Position numbers and translations under genes: made by a program
Assembly: GCA_963924555.1 (NCBI GenBank)
Contig: OZ004593.1
Coordinates: 1,116,001-1,180,000 of the forward strand
Length of the DNA: 64,000 nt
Direction: 5' to 3'
DNA from: Crambe crambe
Lineage: Eukaryota; Porifera; Demospongiae; Poecilosclerida; Crambeidae
In this document: in pieces, positions 32,076-42,691 of the stretch
Layout: each line of letters opens with the position of its first letter
Position numbering within the stretch: position 1 is the first letter of the stretch
Notes under the pieces: generated by a model
What the model was told of the DNA's origin: nothing
What the model saw: only the letters and a program-made list of their open reading frames with translations
The model's database searches: none

Positions 32076-33794
32076 ATGGATCATTGCTTCTTGATCATAA
32101 CTGCTCTGTTCTTAAAAGTCTACGTCCTTCAAGGGAGTGGAATATACACTCATCAAAGATCTAAGGATTCTGAAGGTGTGTGCTCTGTAAATGACACTTG
32201 TGTCTATCCCGGTAATGTTTCTGCATGTCCTGTCTGGTTCCACTGCAATGCGTCCAATCAGTGTGAATGTGGAGAGAGTCATGACTTCATCAAGTGCAAC
32301 CAGAGATTGCAGCAAGTTGAAGTCGTAGATTGCTATTGTGTTACATATGATAAGAGTAAGAACAGAATAGTCGCTGGTGCCTGCTTCATACGATGTGCCA
32401 CACCTCATGCTCATGATCTTATTGATGTGGTTTACCACAAAATTAAGACTAATGTTACAGTATTTAATTTGAACGATGAAGTATGCAAAGAGACAAACCG
32501 TGATGGACCACTCTGTGGCAAGTGCAAAAATGGCTCCTATCCTCTGGCTTATTCTTATAATCATACTTGTATAGAATGTCCAGGAAGATATGGCAAGTGG
32601 TGGCTATTCATTATAGTTGCATACATTCCTTTGACAATCTTCTACTTTTTCATGCTCTTTTTTCAGCTGAATGCCACTTCTTCTTACCTGCATGCCTATG
32701 TGTTTTATAGTCAGATTATATCCATGCCAGCTAATGTTAGAATACTGCTGTCTGCTACTGGTACTAATCCTCATATATCAAATGGGATAAAAGCCCTAAT
32801 AACATTACATGGCATCTGGAATTTGGATTTTGGTAGAAGTTTCTTTTCTGATATTTGTCTGAAGATTGACACACTAGCAGTTTTGGCTCTTGACTACACC
32901 ATAGCTGTTTATCCACTACTTCTTACGTTCATTTCATACTTCTTGATTAAGCTGCATGACAGGAAATATCGTTTCACAGTGATACTCTGGCGGCCAATCA
33001 AAAAGGTTCTCACATTATTCCATACCAACTTGAATAACCGAAGCTCAGTGATTGATGCTTATGTCACCTTCTTTCTCCTTTCTTATACAAAATTTTTGAG
33101 TGTGTCATCTGACCTACTCATCCCAACTCGTCTTTATGAAGTGAATTCTACAGGGAAATTAGTGTTGTATTATGATGGAAGCAAAGAATACTTTGGGAAG
33201 GAACACCTCCCTTATGCAATCCTTGCTCTTGTTGTGATGACCTTTTTCAACATCTTGCCCATCCTCTTATTTCTCTTCTACCAGTTCATGTGGTTCCAGA
33301 AACTTCTCAACTGTCTTCCTCTGAGGCTTTATGTTCTGCACACATTCATGGACTTACTCCAAGGCTGCTACAAGAATGGAACACAACCAGGAACACGTGA
33401 CCATCGATGGTTTTCAGCCATGTACCTCATCTTCAGGGTCGTTATTTTCATAGTGTACACCTGCACCCTCAATGGAATGTTCTTCGTCTTTATAATAATC
33501 ATTGCCCTTCTCTTCTGCAACCTGCTGGTGTGCATCCAACCATATAAAGAAGAATATGCCCACCACACTGCTATCAACACAGTTTTCATATTGACCCTCA
33601 TACTTATATGTACTGGAGCACTGTGTGTGAACATTGCAGCCATTATGGGCAGTGGTGTGTTCTTTTTCTATGGACTGACTCCACTGATAGTCATGCTGCC
33701 TCTTGCATTCATGTTTACCTACACTCTATACTGGATCATAAAGAGAAAGAGGCTACTTTCAAGGTTTTCAGCCTTTCTCGTGCAACGACTGTAA
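32076..33794 (+). CDS. Short Cys-rich multi-pass membrane protein, family member 4
   Basis: 572 codons, single exon. In the paralogues translation begins eight codons upstream at MNHYRATP. Here that codon is ATA (32052), so the first usable start is the internal Met of MDHCFLII, which still gives a full signal peptide. Ectodomain, long KIKTNVTVFNLNDEVC spacer, membrane core and KRKRLLSRFSAFLVQRL tail match the protein of the 26011 gene at about 98%. Differences include Y-for-C in the signal peptide and a GLTPLIVMLPLA variant in the last membrane segment. The reading frame is fully open, so the gene is probably still functional. Confidence 0.85.
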   Translation: MDHCFLIITALFLKVYVLQGSGIYTHQRSKDSEGVCSVNDTCVYPGNVSACPVWFHCNASNQCECGESHDFIKCNQRLQQVEVVDCYCVTYDKSKNRIVAGACFIRCATPHAHDLIDVVYHKIKTNVTVFNLNDEVCKETNRDGPLCGKCKNGSYPLAYSYNHTCIECPGRYGKWWLFIIVAYIPLTIFYFFMLFFQLNATSSYLHAYVFYSQIISMPANVRILLSATGTNPHISNGIKALITLHGIWNLDFGRSFFSDICLKIDTLAVLALDYTIAVYPLLLTFISYFLIKLHDRKYRFTVILWRPIKKVLTLFHTNLNNRSSVIDAYVTFFLLSYTKFLSVSSDLLIPTRLYEVNSTGKLVLYYDGSKEYFGKEHLPYAILALVVMTFFNILPILLFLFYQFMWFQKLLNCLPLRLYVLHTFMDLLQGCYKNGTQPGTRDHRWFSAMYLIFRVVIFIVYTCTLNGMFFVFIIIIALLFCNLLVCIQPYKEEYAHHTAINTVFILTLILICTGALCVNIAAIMGSGVFFFYGLTPLIVMLPLAFMFTYTLYWIIKRKRLLSRFSAFLVQRL

Positions 33795-34395
33795 CTACCT
33801 ATAATTGCAGAAATCCATTTAGCAAGATTATTTCATTTGTCACGGCCGTTACGTCTAATTAGTATTGCCTTCATTATAGCTAGTTTCTCTTTATGTATTT
33901 CTTCCCAGACTCTTTGTAACTTTTAACAGTTAATACATGGTAAACACTCTATTTGAGCTAGCTAACAATGCCTTGATCAGCTAGTTAAGATCGCTATTAT
34001 AGTGTACATGCATGATGACTTAACCAAATCAGTTAGCTATAGCTAGCTAGCTAGCTAGCCTACAGTTCATTATTTCACCATTCTCTTTGAAGATTAAAGA
34101 GCATGGGCACGAGATACTTATCACCAATCCATATGGTAGACAGGTATATACGTACTGTTTTAGCTCACTGGTTTTTGGTGTATGATTTCATTATTGATTT
34201 CAGGTAATAGCTACTCTGCTTGAGAAACTGAAAAAGCCGAACTGGGTCATTCAGTTTTTACAATGCTAAACTAGCTACAGTGCGTGGGTGACAACAAAGA
34301 CACATGCCTGTAGTATAGAACACTGTAACCACACGGCAGATCTAGCAGTTAGAGCTTGTATCCACCCACCCCCTAGTGTAAACATAGTACAAGCC
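33795..34395. other. Gene-to-gene spacer; empty site for two insertions
   Basis: Copy of 27754-28793 without the 437-bp element. TTTCTCTTTATGTATTTC (about 33886) is the empty site for 27853-28289. TTTCACCATTCTCTTTGAAG (about 34075) is the empty site for the CAGGGTTTC element. No gene. Confidence 0.8.
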
Positions 34396-34510
34396 AGATA
34401 AACCACAGGTTAGCACTTCTCTCGGTGGTTATCTATAGGAAAGCATATACCTTCTTTCATGCCTCGGTGGATAACCGCCTATTATTGAAGTGCTGAACTG
34501 AGGTTTATCT
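34396..34510. repeat. Conserved upstream inverted repeat (full form)
   Basis: Two-armed structure as at 28794, with AGATAAACC/GGTTTATCT outer arms and GCACTTCT/GAAGTGCT inner arms. It ends 100 bp before the ATG at 34610. Confidence 0.8.
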
Positions 34511-34609
34511 ATAACATAACAGTTGCATGAATAGATTGTTACAATAACAATTAAATTGGGAAAGATAGATTTGATAACTTTGTAGTTGTAGCTAGCTACT
34601 CTGACAACC

Positions 34610-36346
34610 ATGAATCATTACAGAGCTACACCTATGGATCATTGCTTCTTGATCATAACTGCTCTGTTCTTAAAAGTCTATGTCCTTAAAGGGAGTGGAA
34701 TATACACTCATCAAAGATCTAAGGATTCTGAAGGTGTGTGCTCTGTGAATGACACTTGTGTCTATCCCGGTAATGTTTCTGCATGTCCTGTCCGGTTCCA
34801 CTGCAATGCGTCCAATCAGTGTGAATGTGGAGAGAGTCATGACTTCATCAAGTGCAACCAGAGATTGCAGCAAGTTGAAGTTGTGAATTGCTATTGTATT
34901 ACATATGACAAGAATAAGAACAGAGTAGTTGCTGGTGCCTGCTTCATACAATGTGCTACACCTCATGCTCATGATCTTTTAGATGTGGTTTATCACAAAA
35001 TTGAGGCTAATGTGTTCAATTTGGATGACGAAATATGTAAAGAGACGAACCATGATGGACCACTCTGTGGCAAGTGTAAAGATGGCTTCTATCCTCTGGC
35101 TTATTCTTATAATCATACTTGTATAGAATGTCCAGGAAGATATGGCAAGTGGTGGGTATTCATTATAGTTGCATACATTCCTTCGACAATTTTCTACTTT
35201 TTTGTGCTGTTTTTCCAGCTGAATGCCACTTCTTCTTACCTGCATGCCTATGCGTGTTATAGTCAGATTATATCCATACCAGCTAATTCTAAAATACTGC
35301 TGTCTTCTACTGGTACTAACCCTCACATATCAAATGGAGCAAAAGCCTTAGTGACTTTATATGGTATCTGGAATTTAGATTTTGGTCGGAGTTTCTTTTC
35401 TGATATTTGTCTGAAGATTGACACACTAGCAGTTTTGGCTCTTGACTACACCATAGCTGTTTATCCACTACTTCTCACGTTCATCTCATACTTCTTGATT
35501 AAGCTGCATGACAGGAAATATCGTTTCACAGTGATACTCTGGAAGCCAATCAAAAAGGTTCTCACATTATTTCATAGTGACTTGAATAACCGAACTTCAG
35601 TGATTGATGCTTACGTCACCTTCTTTCTCCTTTCTTATATGAAATTTTTGAGTGTGTCATTTGACTTGCTCATCCCAACTCGTCTTCATGAAGTGAATTC
35701 TACAGGGAAATTAGTGTTGTATTATGATGGAAGCAAAGAATACTTTGGGAAGGAGCACCTCCCTTATGCAATCCTTGCACTCTTTGTGATGACTTTTTTC
35801 AACATCTTGCCCATCCTTTTATTTCTCTTCTATCAGTTCATGTGGTTCCAGAAACTTCTCAATTGTCTTCCTCTGAGGCTTTATGTTCTGCACACGTTCA
35901 TGGACTTACTTCAAGGCTGCTACAAGAATGGAACACAACCAGGGACACGTGACCATCGGTGGTTTTCAGCCATGTACCTCATCATGAGGGTTGTTCTTTT
36001 CACAGTATTCGCTTTCACCCTCAATGGAATGTTCTTTGTCTTTGGAATAATCATCCTCCTTCTCTTCTGTAACTTGCTGGTGTGCATCCAACCATATAAA
36101 GAAGAATATGCCCACCACACTGCTATCAATACAGTATTTGTATTATCCCTCATACTTGTGGGCGCTGGAGTAACGTGTGTGAACATTGCAGCCATACTGG
36201 GCAGTGGTGTGTTCTTTTTCTATGCATTCTCTTCCTTGATAGCCATACTGCCTCTTTTATTCATGTTCACCTACTCTCTGTACTGGATCATAAGGAGAAA
36301 GAGGTTACTTTCAAGGTTTTCAGCCTTTCTCATGCAACGACTATAA
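34610..36346 (+). CDS. Short Cys-rich multi-pass membrane protein, family member 5
   Basis: 578 codons, single exon, MNHYRATPMDHC start. The ectodomain is of the CGESHDF type, but VRFHCN replaces VWFHCN and the spacer is KIEANVFNLDDEIC. A Cys replaces Phe in HAYACYSQ. The core is conserved. The C-terminal module from FGIIILLLFCN through CVNIAAILGSGVFFFYAF to SRFSAFLMQRL is that of the 18205 and 45507 genes rather than of its neighbour at 32076. This is a mosaic pattern. Predicted plasma-membrane receptor, partners unknown. Confidence 0.86.
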   Translation: MNHYRATPMDHCFLIITALFLKVYVLKGSGIYTHQRSKDSEGVCSVNDTCVYPGNVSACPVRFHCNASNQCECGESHDFIKCNQRLQQVEVVNCYCITYDKNKNRVVAGACFIQCATPHAHDLLDVVYHKIEANVFNLDDEICKETNHDGPLCGKCKDGFYPLAYSYNHTCIECPGRYGKWWVFIIVAYIPSTIFYFFVLFFQLNATSSYLHAYACYSQIISIPANSKILLSSTGTNPHISNGAKALVTLYGIWNLDFGRSFFSDICLKIDTLAVLALDYTIAVYPLLLTFISYFLIKLHDRKYRFTVILWKPIKKVLTLFHSDLNNRTSVIDAYVTFFLLSYMKFLSVSFDLLIPTRLHEVNSTGKLVLYYDGSKEYFGKEHLPYAILALFVMTFFNILPILLFLFYQFMWFQKLLNCLPLRLYVLHTFMDLLQGCYKNGTQPGTRDHRWFSAMYLIMRVVLFTVFAFTLNGMFFVFGIIILLLFCNLLVCIQPYKEEYAHHTAINTVFVLSLILVGAGVTCVNIAAILGSGVFFFYAFSSLIAILPLLFMFTYSLYWIIRRKRLLSRFSAFLMQRL

Positions 36347-36630
36347 CATTGCAGAAATCCACTTAGCAAGATACTTCATTTGTCACAGCTGTTATGTCTA
36401 ATTAGTATTGCCTCCATTATAGTAATCATTATAGTTTTTGACTTTATGTATCTCTGCCCAGACTCTTCATAACTTAACAGTTAATATAATATGGTAAACA
36501 CTCAATTTGAGCTAACAATGCCTAACATAGCCACATTGATTGTTAAGATCGCTAGTGTACATGCATGATGACTTAATTAGTAATAGCTAGGTAGCTAGCC
36601 TACACTTCATCATTTCATCATAATTTCACC
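36347..36630. other. 3' flank, start of a large duplicated block
   Basis: Matches 19930-20213 and 47244-47450 plus 48481-48573. At about 36533 it reads ACATTGATTGTTAAGATCGC, the same site that carries the foldback insertion at 47450. Confidence 0.75.
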
Positions 36631-36840
36631 ATTCTCAGGGTTTCATCTACTGGGGGGTGCAGGACCCTCAATCTTCCCCCCCCCCCTCCCCAAGGTGATC
36701 ACAGGTTGTTACATGTAGTCACCATTAAGGACCAATTTGGGATACTTCAGAGTAGTAAGCATTTTTGGCTTCGCGCTTCACACAGGAGGGGGCACATCCC
36801 CCTCCCCCAAGGTGAAATTCCTAGATGAAACCCTGATTCT
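36631..36840. mobile_element. Inverted-repeat element (CAGGGTTTCAT...), copy 2
   Basis: Termini CAGGGTTTCATCTAC (from 36636) and TAGATGAAACCCTG (to 36835), flanked by ATTCT on both sides (36631-36635, 36836-36840). Shorter than copy 1 by loss in the C-rich part. Confidence 0.88.
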
Positions 36841-37187
36841 CTTTGAAGATTAAAGAGCATGGGCACAAGATACTTATCACCAACCCATAATAATTATTAT
36901 GGTAGACAGGTATATACATACTGTTTCAGCTCATTGGTTTTGGTGTATGATTTCATTTCCTGCATCATTGATTTCAGGAAATAGTTACTCTGCTTGAGAA
37001 ACGAGTCATTCAGTTTTTACAATGCAAAACTAGCTACAGTGCGTGGGTGACAACAAAGACACCACCTGTAGTATAGAACACTGTAACCACACAGTAACAG
37101 GCATCATCTAACCTCCAGATCTAGCAGTTAGAGCTTATTTGTATCCATGGATACTACCTACCCCCTAGTTTAAACATAGTACGAGCC

Positions 37188-37253
37188 AGATAAACCACAG
37201 GTTAGCACTTCTCTTGGCAGTCAGCGGATAGAGTGCTAAACTGAGGTTTATCT
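37188..37253. repeat. Conserved upstream inverted repeat (short form)
   Basis: AGATAAACC...TTAGCACTTCT...GAGTGCTAAACTGAGGTTTATCT, 100 bp before the truncated copy at 37353. Same short form as at 20841 and 49143. Confidence 0.7.
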
Positions 37254-37352
37254 ATAACATAACCAGTTGCATGAATAGATTGTTACATAACAATAAAATT
37301 GGGAAAGATAGATTTAATAACTTTGTAGTTGTAGCTAGCTACTCTGACAACT

Positions 37353-37428
37353 ATGAATCATTACAGAGCTACACCTATGGATCATTGCTTCTTGGTCATA
37401 ACTGCTCTGTTCTTTAAAGTCTACATCC
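37353..37428 (+). pseudogene. Signal-peptide fragment of a short receptor-family gene
   Basis: Begins MNHYRATPMDHCFLVITALFFKV and stops at the sequence CAGGGTTTCATCTACTG (37429), the end of the inverted-repeat element. The rest of the gene is absent. Downstream 37460-37720 contains further flank debris (GATAACAGACAGCCACTTTC, AAAAGTCTGCCATCTTCAA). Confidence 0.85.
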
Positions 37429-37807
37429 TCAGGGTTTCATCTACTGCAAGTCAACAATCATATGATAACAGTTTCCTATTCGATTGTTGCATGAATAGAA
37501 ATAGTTTACGTGAATTTGATAACAGACAGCCACTTTCTTATCTAGCCATGGGTATTATGTATGAGATAGCAATGAGTTATATTGTTACTTACTTATCAGA
37601 TTGCTCTAGCTCTGCAAGATCACTATAGAGGTCACTAGGGCTACCTAGCTACGGGTCGTCATTTCTTCAACTGTTCTGTTCTTAAAAGTCTGCCATCTTC
37701 AATTAAAGGAGTGGAATATACACTCCCATCACAACTTTAAAGATTCTAGTTGTTGGTGAGCAGAGCAAGCTTACCCCTTATTCATGCGAATTGATATTTC
37801 GATACAT

Positions 37808-38051
37808 ACACAGCGAAAAATTTACAACTTATAACAGGTCTGGACAGCCCCACATACCAGTATATGACCTGTACACAGTCAGAATCTACAAGTCTGTAAC
37901 AGGTCCGTATTTTTGGACTGTATCAGACCTGCTGCCCCACGGGCTGCCTACAGATAAAAAATTAGTACTTCCAATGCCTAGGGTTTACCGATTTTTGTTC
38001 TGTTACATACCTGTTACAGGCTGGTTACAAGTTGTGGATTTTTCGCTGTGT
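37808..38051. mobile_element. Inverted-repeat element with ACACAGCGAAAAAT termini
   Basis: ACACAGCGAAAAATTTACAACTT (37808-37830) pairs with AAGTTGTGGATTTTTCGCTGTGT (38029-38051), 21 of 23 positions. A 244-bp non-coding unit. In the duplicated block (49583-49822) the left arm has lost ~15 bp. Target duplication not resolved. Confidence 0.75.
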
Positions 38052-38467
38052 CAAAATTCAAAATTTCATTGTATGTAAAGCCTGCAAGGAATACATACAG
38101 GGAGAAAATAGTGTGAAATAACCAGGCTATGGATAGTATGATGCGAAATGATTACTTGCTAAGGAGTTGTATGCAATATTGCTCCGAGTGATAATGCCTT
38201 TTTGAAGGTTTCCTCGCAGGTGCTTGAGTTCGCAGCCGAGGCCGAGCTCAGCTCAGGTGAACCTTGGCACATGCGCATACGTTCGTTTGAAGTTTGACCC
38301 CACACACACTTTGTCATAGAGGCGCTAGGTGGACCGTAGGCGTTTGGCTTTCTAAGTGCTTGTGCAAGCATTATACAGTCTGCTGTGTATGCAGCTGTTC
38401 ATCTTGACAGCTATAGCTATCTTAGCCTGAGAAGTTAAACAAATGACTTTTACGCTCGCCAATTGAA
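38052..38467. other. Duplicated spacer of unknown content
   Basis: Almost identical to 49823-50237. Includes GCCGAGGCCGAGCTCAGCTCAGG and CACATGCGCATACG and is less AT-rich than its surroundings. A short frame on the minus strand exists in both copies but has no start context or motif. Not recognised. Confidence 0.6.
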
Positions 38468-38650
38468 TATGTTATACGAACATAGCTACCCTAGTTATTA
38501 TGAAGGCGTGTGCTCACTGAATGACACTTGTGTCTATCCTGGTAATGCTTCTACATATCCTGTCATACCATATCATAAGGAGAAAGAACTTGTCACTGAA
38601 ATTCTGCTTGGGCTTTTCGATAAAATTATAGTTCCTACATTATCAATATG
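38468..38650 (+). pseudogene. Small ectodomain fragment of a short receptor-family gene
   Basis: Carries EGVCSLNDTCVYPGNAS from the family ectodomain, then CCATATCATAAGGAGAAAGAA, which resembles a tail region, so an internal deletion joins N-terminal and C-terminal traces. Duplicated at 50238-50420. Decayed relatives lie at about 29518 and 61010. Confidence 0.75.
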
Positions 38651-38879
38651 ATGAATGTTATAAATAACTGCATGTCTATGCACACTGCTCAAATGGATTT
38701 CTGCAATTACATTTTTTCCTAATAAAGGCAGAAAACCTTAGCTATATGGCTTTACTACCAGTACTCAATCATTAGCTACATATGTATGTGGTATTGTAGT
38801 TTTGATAACAGTCACTTTCATTTTTAAGATAGTTTCAAATGACTTATTTGTAATCAGCTAGCTAGCTGACTTGATTGCT

Positions 38880-40589
38880 ATGGGTCATCATATCTTCATC
38901 ATAACCACTTTGTTCTTAAAAGTCTGTCTTCAAGTGAGTGGAATATACACTCATCACTACTTTAAGGATTCTGAAGGTGTGTGCTCTGTGAATGATTCTT
39001 GTGTGTATCCCAGAGATGCTGGTGATGTTACTGCATGTCCTGTCTGGTTCCACTGCAATGCGTCCAATCAGTGTGAATGTGGACATAGTCATGATTTCAT
39101 CAAGTGCAACCAGAGATTGCAGCAAGTTAAAGTCGTGGATTGCTATTGTGTTACATATGACGAGAGTAAAAAAAGAATAGTCGCAGGTGCCTGCTTCACA
39201 CAATGTGCCACACCTCATGCTCATGATCTTATTGATGTGGTTTACCATGAAATTGAGGCTAATGTATCAAAGTTGAACAATAAAGTATGTAAAGAGACCA
39301 ACCATGATGGACCACTCTGTGGTGAGTGTAAAGATGGCTTCTATCCTCTGGCTTATTCTTATAATCATACTTGTATAGAATGTCCAGGAAGATATGGTAA
39401 GTGGTGGCTATTCATTATAGTTGCATACATTCCTTTGACAATCTTCTACATGTTTGTGCTCTTTTTCCAGCTGAATGCCACTTCTTCTTACCTGCATGCC
39501 TATGTTATCTATAGTCAGACTATATCCATGCCTGCTAATGGTAGAATACTGCTCTCTGCTACTGGTACCAACCCTCAATTATCAAATGGGATAAAAGCTA
39601 TATTAGCTCTATTTGGTATCTGGAATTTGGATTTTGGTAGGAGTTTCTTTTCTGATATTTGTTTGAAGATTGACACACTAGCAGTTTTGGCTCTTGATTA
39701 CACCATAGCTGTTTATCCACTACTTCTCACGTTCATTTCATACTTCTTGATTAAGCTGCATGACAGGAAATATCGTTTCACAGTGATCCTCTGGAGGCCA
39801 ATCAAAAAGGTTCTCACGTTATTCCATAGTGATTTGAATGACCAAACCTCAGTTATTGATGCTTATGTCACTTTCTTTCTCCTTTCTTATAGCTATGAAA
39901 CTTTTGAGTGTATCATTCGATTTGATCGTCCCAACTCATCTTTATGAAGTGAGGAAAGTTAGTGCTGTATTATGATGGAAGCAAAGAATACTTTGGGAAG
40001 GAGCACCTCCCTTATGCAATCCTTGCTCTCTTTATGATGACCTTTTTCAACATCTTGCCTATCCTTTTATCTCTCTTCTACCAGTTCATGTGGTTCCAGA
40101 AACGTCTCAATCGTCTTCCTTTGAGGCTTTATGTTCTGCACACATTCATGGACTTACTTCAAGGCTGCTACAAGAATGGAACACAACCAGGAACACGTGA
40201 CCATCGATGGTTTTCAGCCATGTACCTCATCATGAGGGTTCTCTTTTCACACTACTGTATATGCTTACACCCTGTTCTTTGTCTTTGTAACAATCGTCAT
40301 CCTTCTCTTCTGCAACCTGCTGGTGTGCATCCAACCTTATAAAGAAGAATATGCCCACCACACTGCTATCAATGCAGTGTTCTTATTGGCCCTCATACTT
40401 TTAAGTCCTGGAACACTCTGTGTGAACATTGCAGCCATTATGGGCAGTGGTGTGTTCTTTTCCTACGCATTGACTTCACCGATATGTGTACTGCCTCTTG
40501 TATTCATGTTTACATACACTCTATACTGGATCATAAAAAGAAAGATGTTATTTTCAAGGTTTTCAGCCTTTGTTAGGCAAAAACTGTAA
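38880..40589 (+). pseudogene. Nearly full-length, frameshifted short receptor-family gene
   Basis: ATG at 38880 (MGHHIFIITTLFLKV). The frame is open through signal peptide, ectodomain and the first membrane segments to about 39890. There TTCTTATAGCTATGAAAC adds bases relative to TTCTTATATGAGAC. A deletion at 39948 (GAAGTGAGGAAAG) removes the NSTG codons, and the segment near 40240 lost bases. The 5' two thirds match the intact gene at 50659, while the 3' end matches the broken copy at 22823-24512. Confidence 0.92.
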
Positions 40590-41177
40590 CTGTATCATAT
40601 ATATACATACGTATGTAGCAGAAATCCATTTACAGGTAGCTGGATACTTGAATTATTATAAGTGTGCACAGCCAATTAGTATTAGTAAGCTTTGCCTTCT
40701 ATGCTTATCATAATTAGGCAGTTCGAAATAAATTACTTGTTTAACGGATTTCCCTGCCCTATTTTTACAGAATTGAAATAAATTTAAACTTGTATATTCT
40801 CAGTATACTGTTGTTTACTAGATCCCAGTATACTCCTGTTTCTCTGTATACTAGAACACATGACCATATAAACATGATGTATAGTATACTGAGGTAGTTT
40901 ATGTTTAAGTTTATTTCGTCCTGCCTGCCTATAAGAAAGGAGAAAAAATCCATTAAACAAGTGATTTATTTGGAACTGCTTTATCATAGCTAGTCAATGA
41001 ATTTCATAATCGAGTTTAACCATAATCTTGGGAAGTTAGACGATAACAGTTTCCATTTGATCGTTGCATGAATAGATAGCTCATGTGAATTTGATAACAG
41101 ACAGTCTACTTTCTTATAAATTATCATTTTAGCTGTGAATATACATATAATTATGATTTATGTAGTTACCTATATCA
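40590..41177. other. Duplicated intergenic block
   Basis: Counterpart of 24513-25120, with a small deletion in the middle of the CAGTATACTG-rich part. No gene. Confidence 0.7.
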
Positions 41178-41281
41178 TTAGTCTGGTGAACCATCTCCGG
41201 CCCACTTCCGCAGCACTGGATGTATGATGCAATACATCCAGTGCTGCGGAAGTGGCCAGGGATGGTTCACTAGACTAACCT
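41178..41281. repeat. ~95-bp palindrome (AGTCTGGTGAAC...), copy 3
   Basis: As at 25120, with the same loop GATGC. The flanks are the same, so it was carried by the segmental duplication. Confidence 0.88.
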
Positions 41282-41333
41282 ATTATTAGATCACTCTGCA
41301 AGATCACTATAGAGGTTGCTACCTACCTTCTAT

Positions 41334-41630
41334 AAGGGAAAAAGCATTTCGTGAAATGAAAAAAAGATGTAGGGATGACCACTGCTCAAAAAAGTAAGGA
41401 AACAAGAAGGATGGAAATGGGATCAATCTTTGTTCTGTATATCCAGCCAACAATCCCTACATATACACACATTACTATAATCTGAAGTTACCTGACGTAT
41501 ATGTAGGGATTGTTGGCTGGATATACAGAACAAAGATTGATCCCATTTCCATCCTTCTTGTTTCCTTACTTTTTTGAGCAGTGGTCATCCCTACATCTTT
41601 TTTTCATTTCACGAAATGCTTTTTCCCTTA
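41334..41630. mobile_element. Near-perfect palindromic foldback element, copy 1
   Basis: Arms of ~130 bp, from AAGGGAAAAAGCATTTCGTGAAATG to CATTTCACGAAATGCTTTTTCCCTT, enclose a loop of ~30 bp around ATTACTATAATCTGAAG. Because the unit is a palindrome, the same 'protein' (MKKDVGMTTAQK...) can be read from both strands in each copy. These frames are artefacts. Copies at 42164, 43870 and 48202 lack the AATGGGATC insert present here. Confidence 0.93.
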
Positions 41631-42130
41631 CTTGTTCCTGGTCTTTTTTCCTCTCTTTTATGGTTTTAGCTATGATTAGAGTTCATTCTTCTATGTGTAT
41701 GCAGGGACAGATGAAAGTTCTCCAATAGCATACCAGCCCAATCATTTATCGAGTCAAGGTGTTGTGTTGTTGAGCCATACTTGGAGGTCGAAGATGCTGA
41801 AATAGAGTCTACCATGGTGAATCTAAATCCCCGAATCGATACAGTAGTCTATCATCAGCTAGAGCTAGCTAGCTAGCTAGCTAGCTAGAGACAGCTGAGT
41901 AATATTATGATTTCGAATAATTGGATATTCAAATACATGCGCATGCGTATTATAGAAAAGATGGCTTCCTAATTGAATTAGTCGAGTGCTGTGCTCCATA
42001 GTGTCTCCTTTTTCATCGACTCTTTCGAGGATCAACGAGTAGAAAAGATCGTAGTTGGTAGAATTTGGAGTGGATTTGTCCAGAAATCATGGCTGTAGCT
42101 TGAGTGGTTCGAGAGATATGGTTGTCTAAG

Positions 42131-42162
<32 letters not shown>

Positions 42163-42163
42163 G

Positions 42164-42444
42164 TAAGGGAAAAAGCATTTCGTGAAATGAAAAAAGATGT
42201 AGGGATGACCACTGCACAAAAAAATAAGGAAACAAGAAGGATGGAATCTTTGTTCTGTATATCCAGCCAACAATCCCTACATATACGTCGGGTAGCTTCA
42301 GATTATAGTGTAGTAATGTACGTACATGTAGGGATTGTTGGCTGGATATACAGAACAAAGATTCCATCCTTCTTGTTTCCTTACTTTTTTGTGCAGCGGT
42401 CATCCCTACATCTTTTTTCATTTCACGAAATGCTTTTTCCCTTA
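42164..42444. mobile_element. Near-perfect palindromic foldback element, copy 2
   Basis: Arms TAAGGGAAAAAGCATTTCG.../...CGAAATGCTTTTTCCCTTA, with a central loop around GTAGCTTCAGATTATAGTGTAGTAATG. Preceded by an (AAT)n run. Confidence 0.93.
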
Positions 42445-42691
42445 CTTGTTCCTGGTCTTTTTTTCCTCTCTTTTATGGTTTTAGCTATGTATAGAGTTCA
42501 TTCTTCTATGTGTATGCAGGGACAGATGAAAGAAGAATAGTTCTCCAATAGCATACCAGCCCAATCACTATCAACGAGTCAAGGTGGAGGTAGAAGATGC
42601 TGAAATAGAGTCTACCTTGTTGAATCTAAATCCCCGAGTCGATACAGTAGTCTATCATCATCATCACTATTCTAGCTACATATACCTATAC

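Noticed and set aside
38159..38371. 70-codon minus-strand frame duplicated at 49929-50141
   Set aside because: Duplication alone explains its conservation. No signal, motif or neighbour supports a gene.
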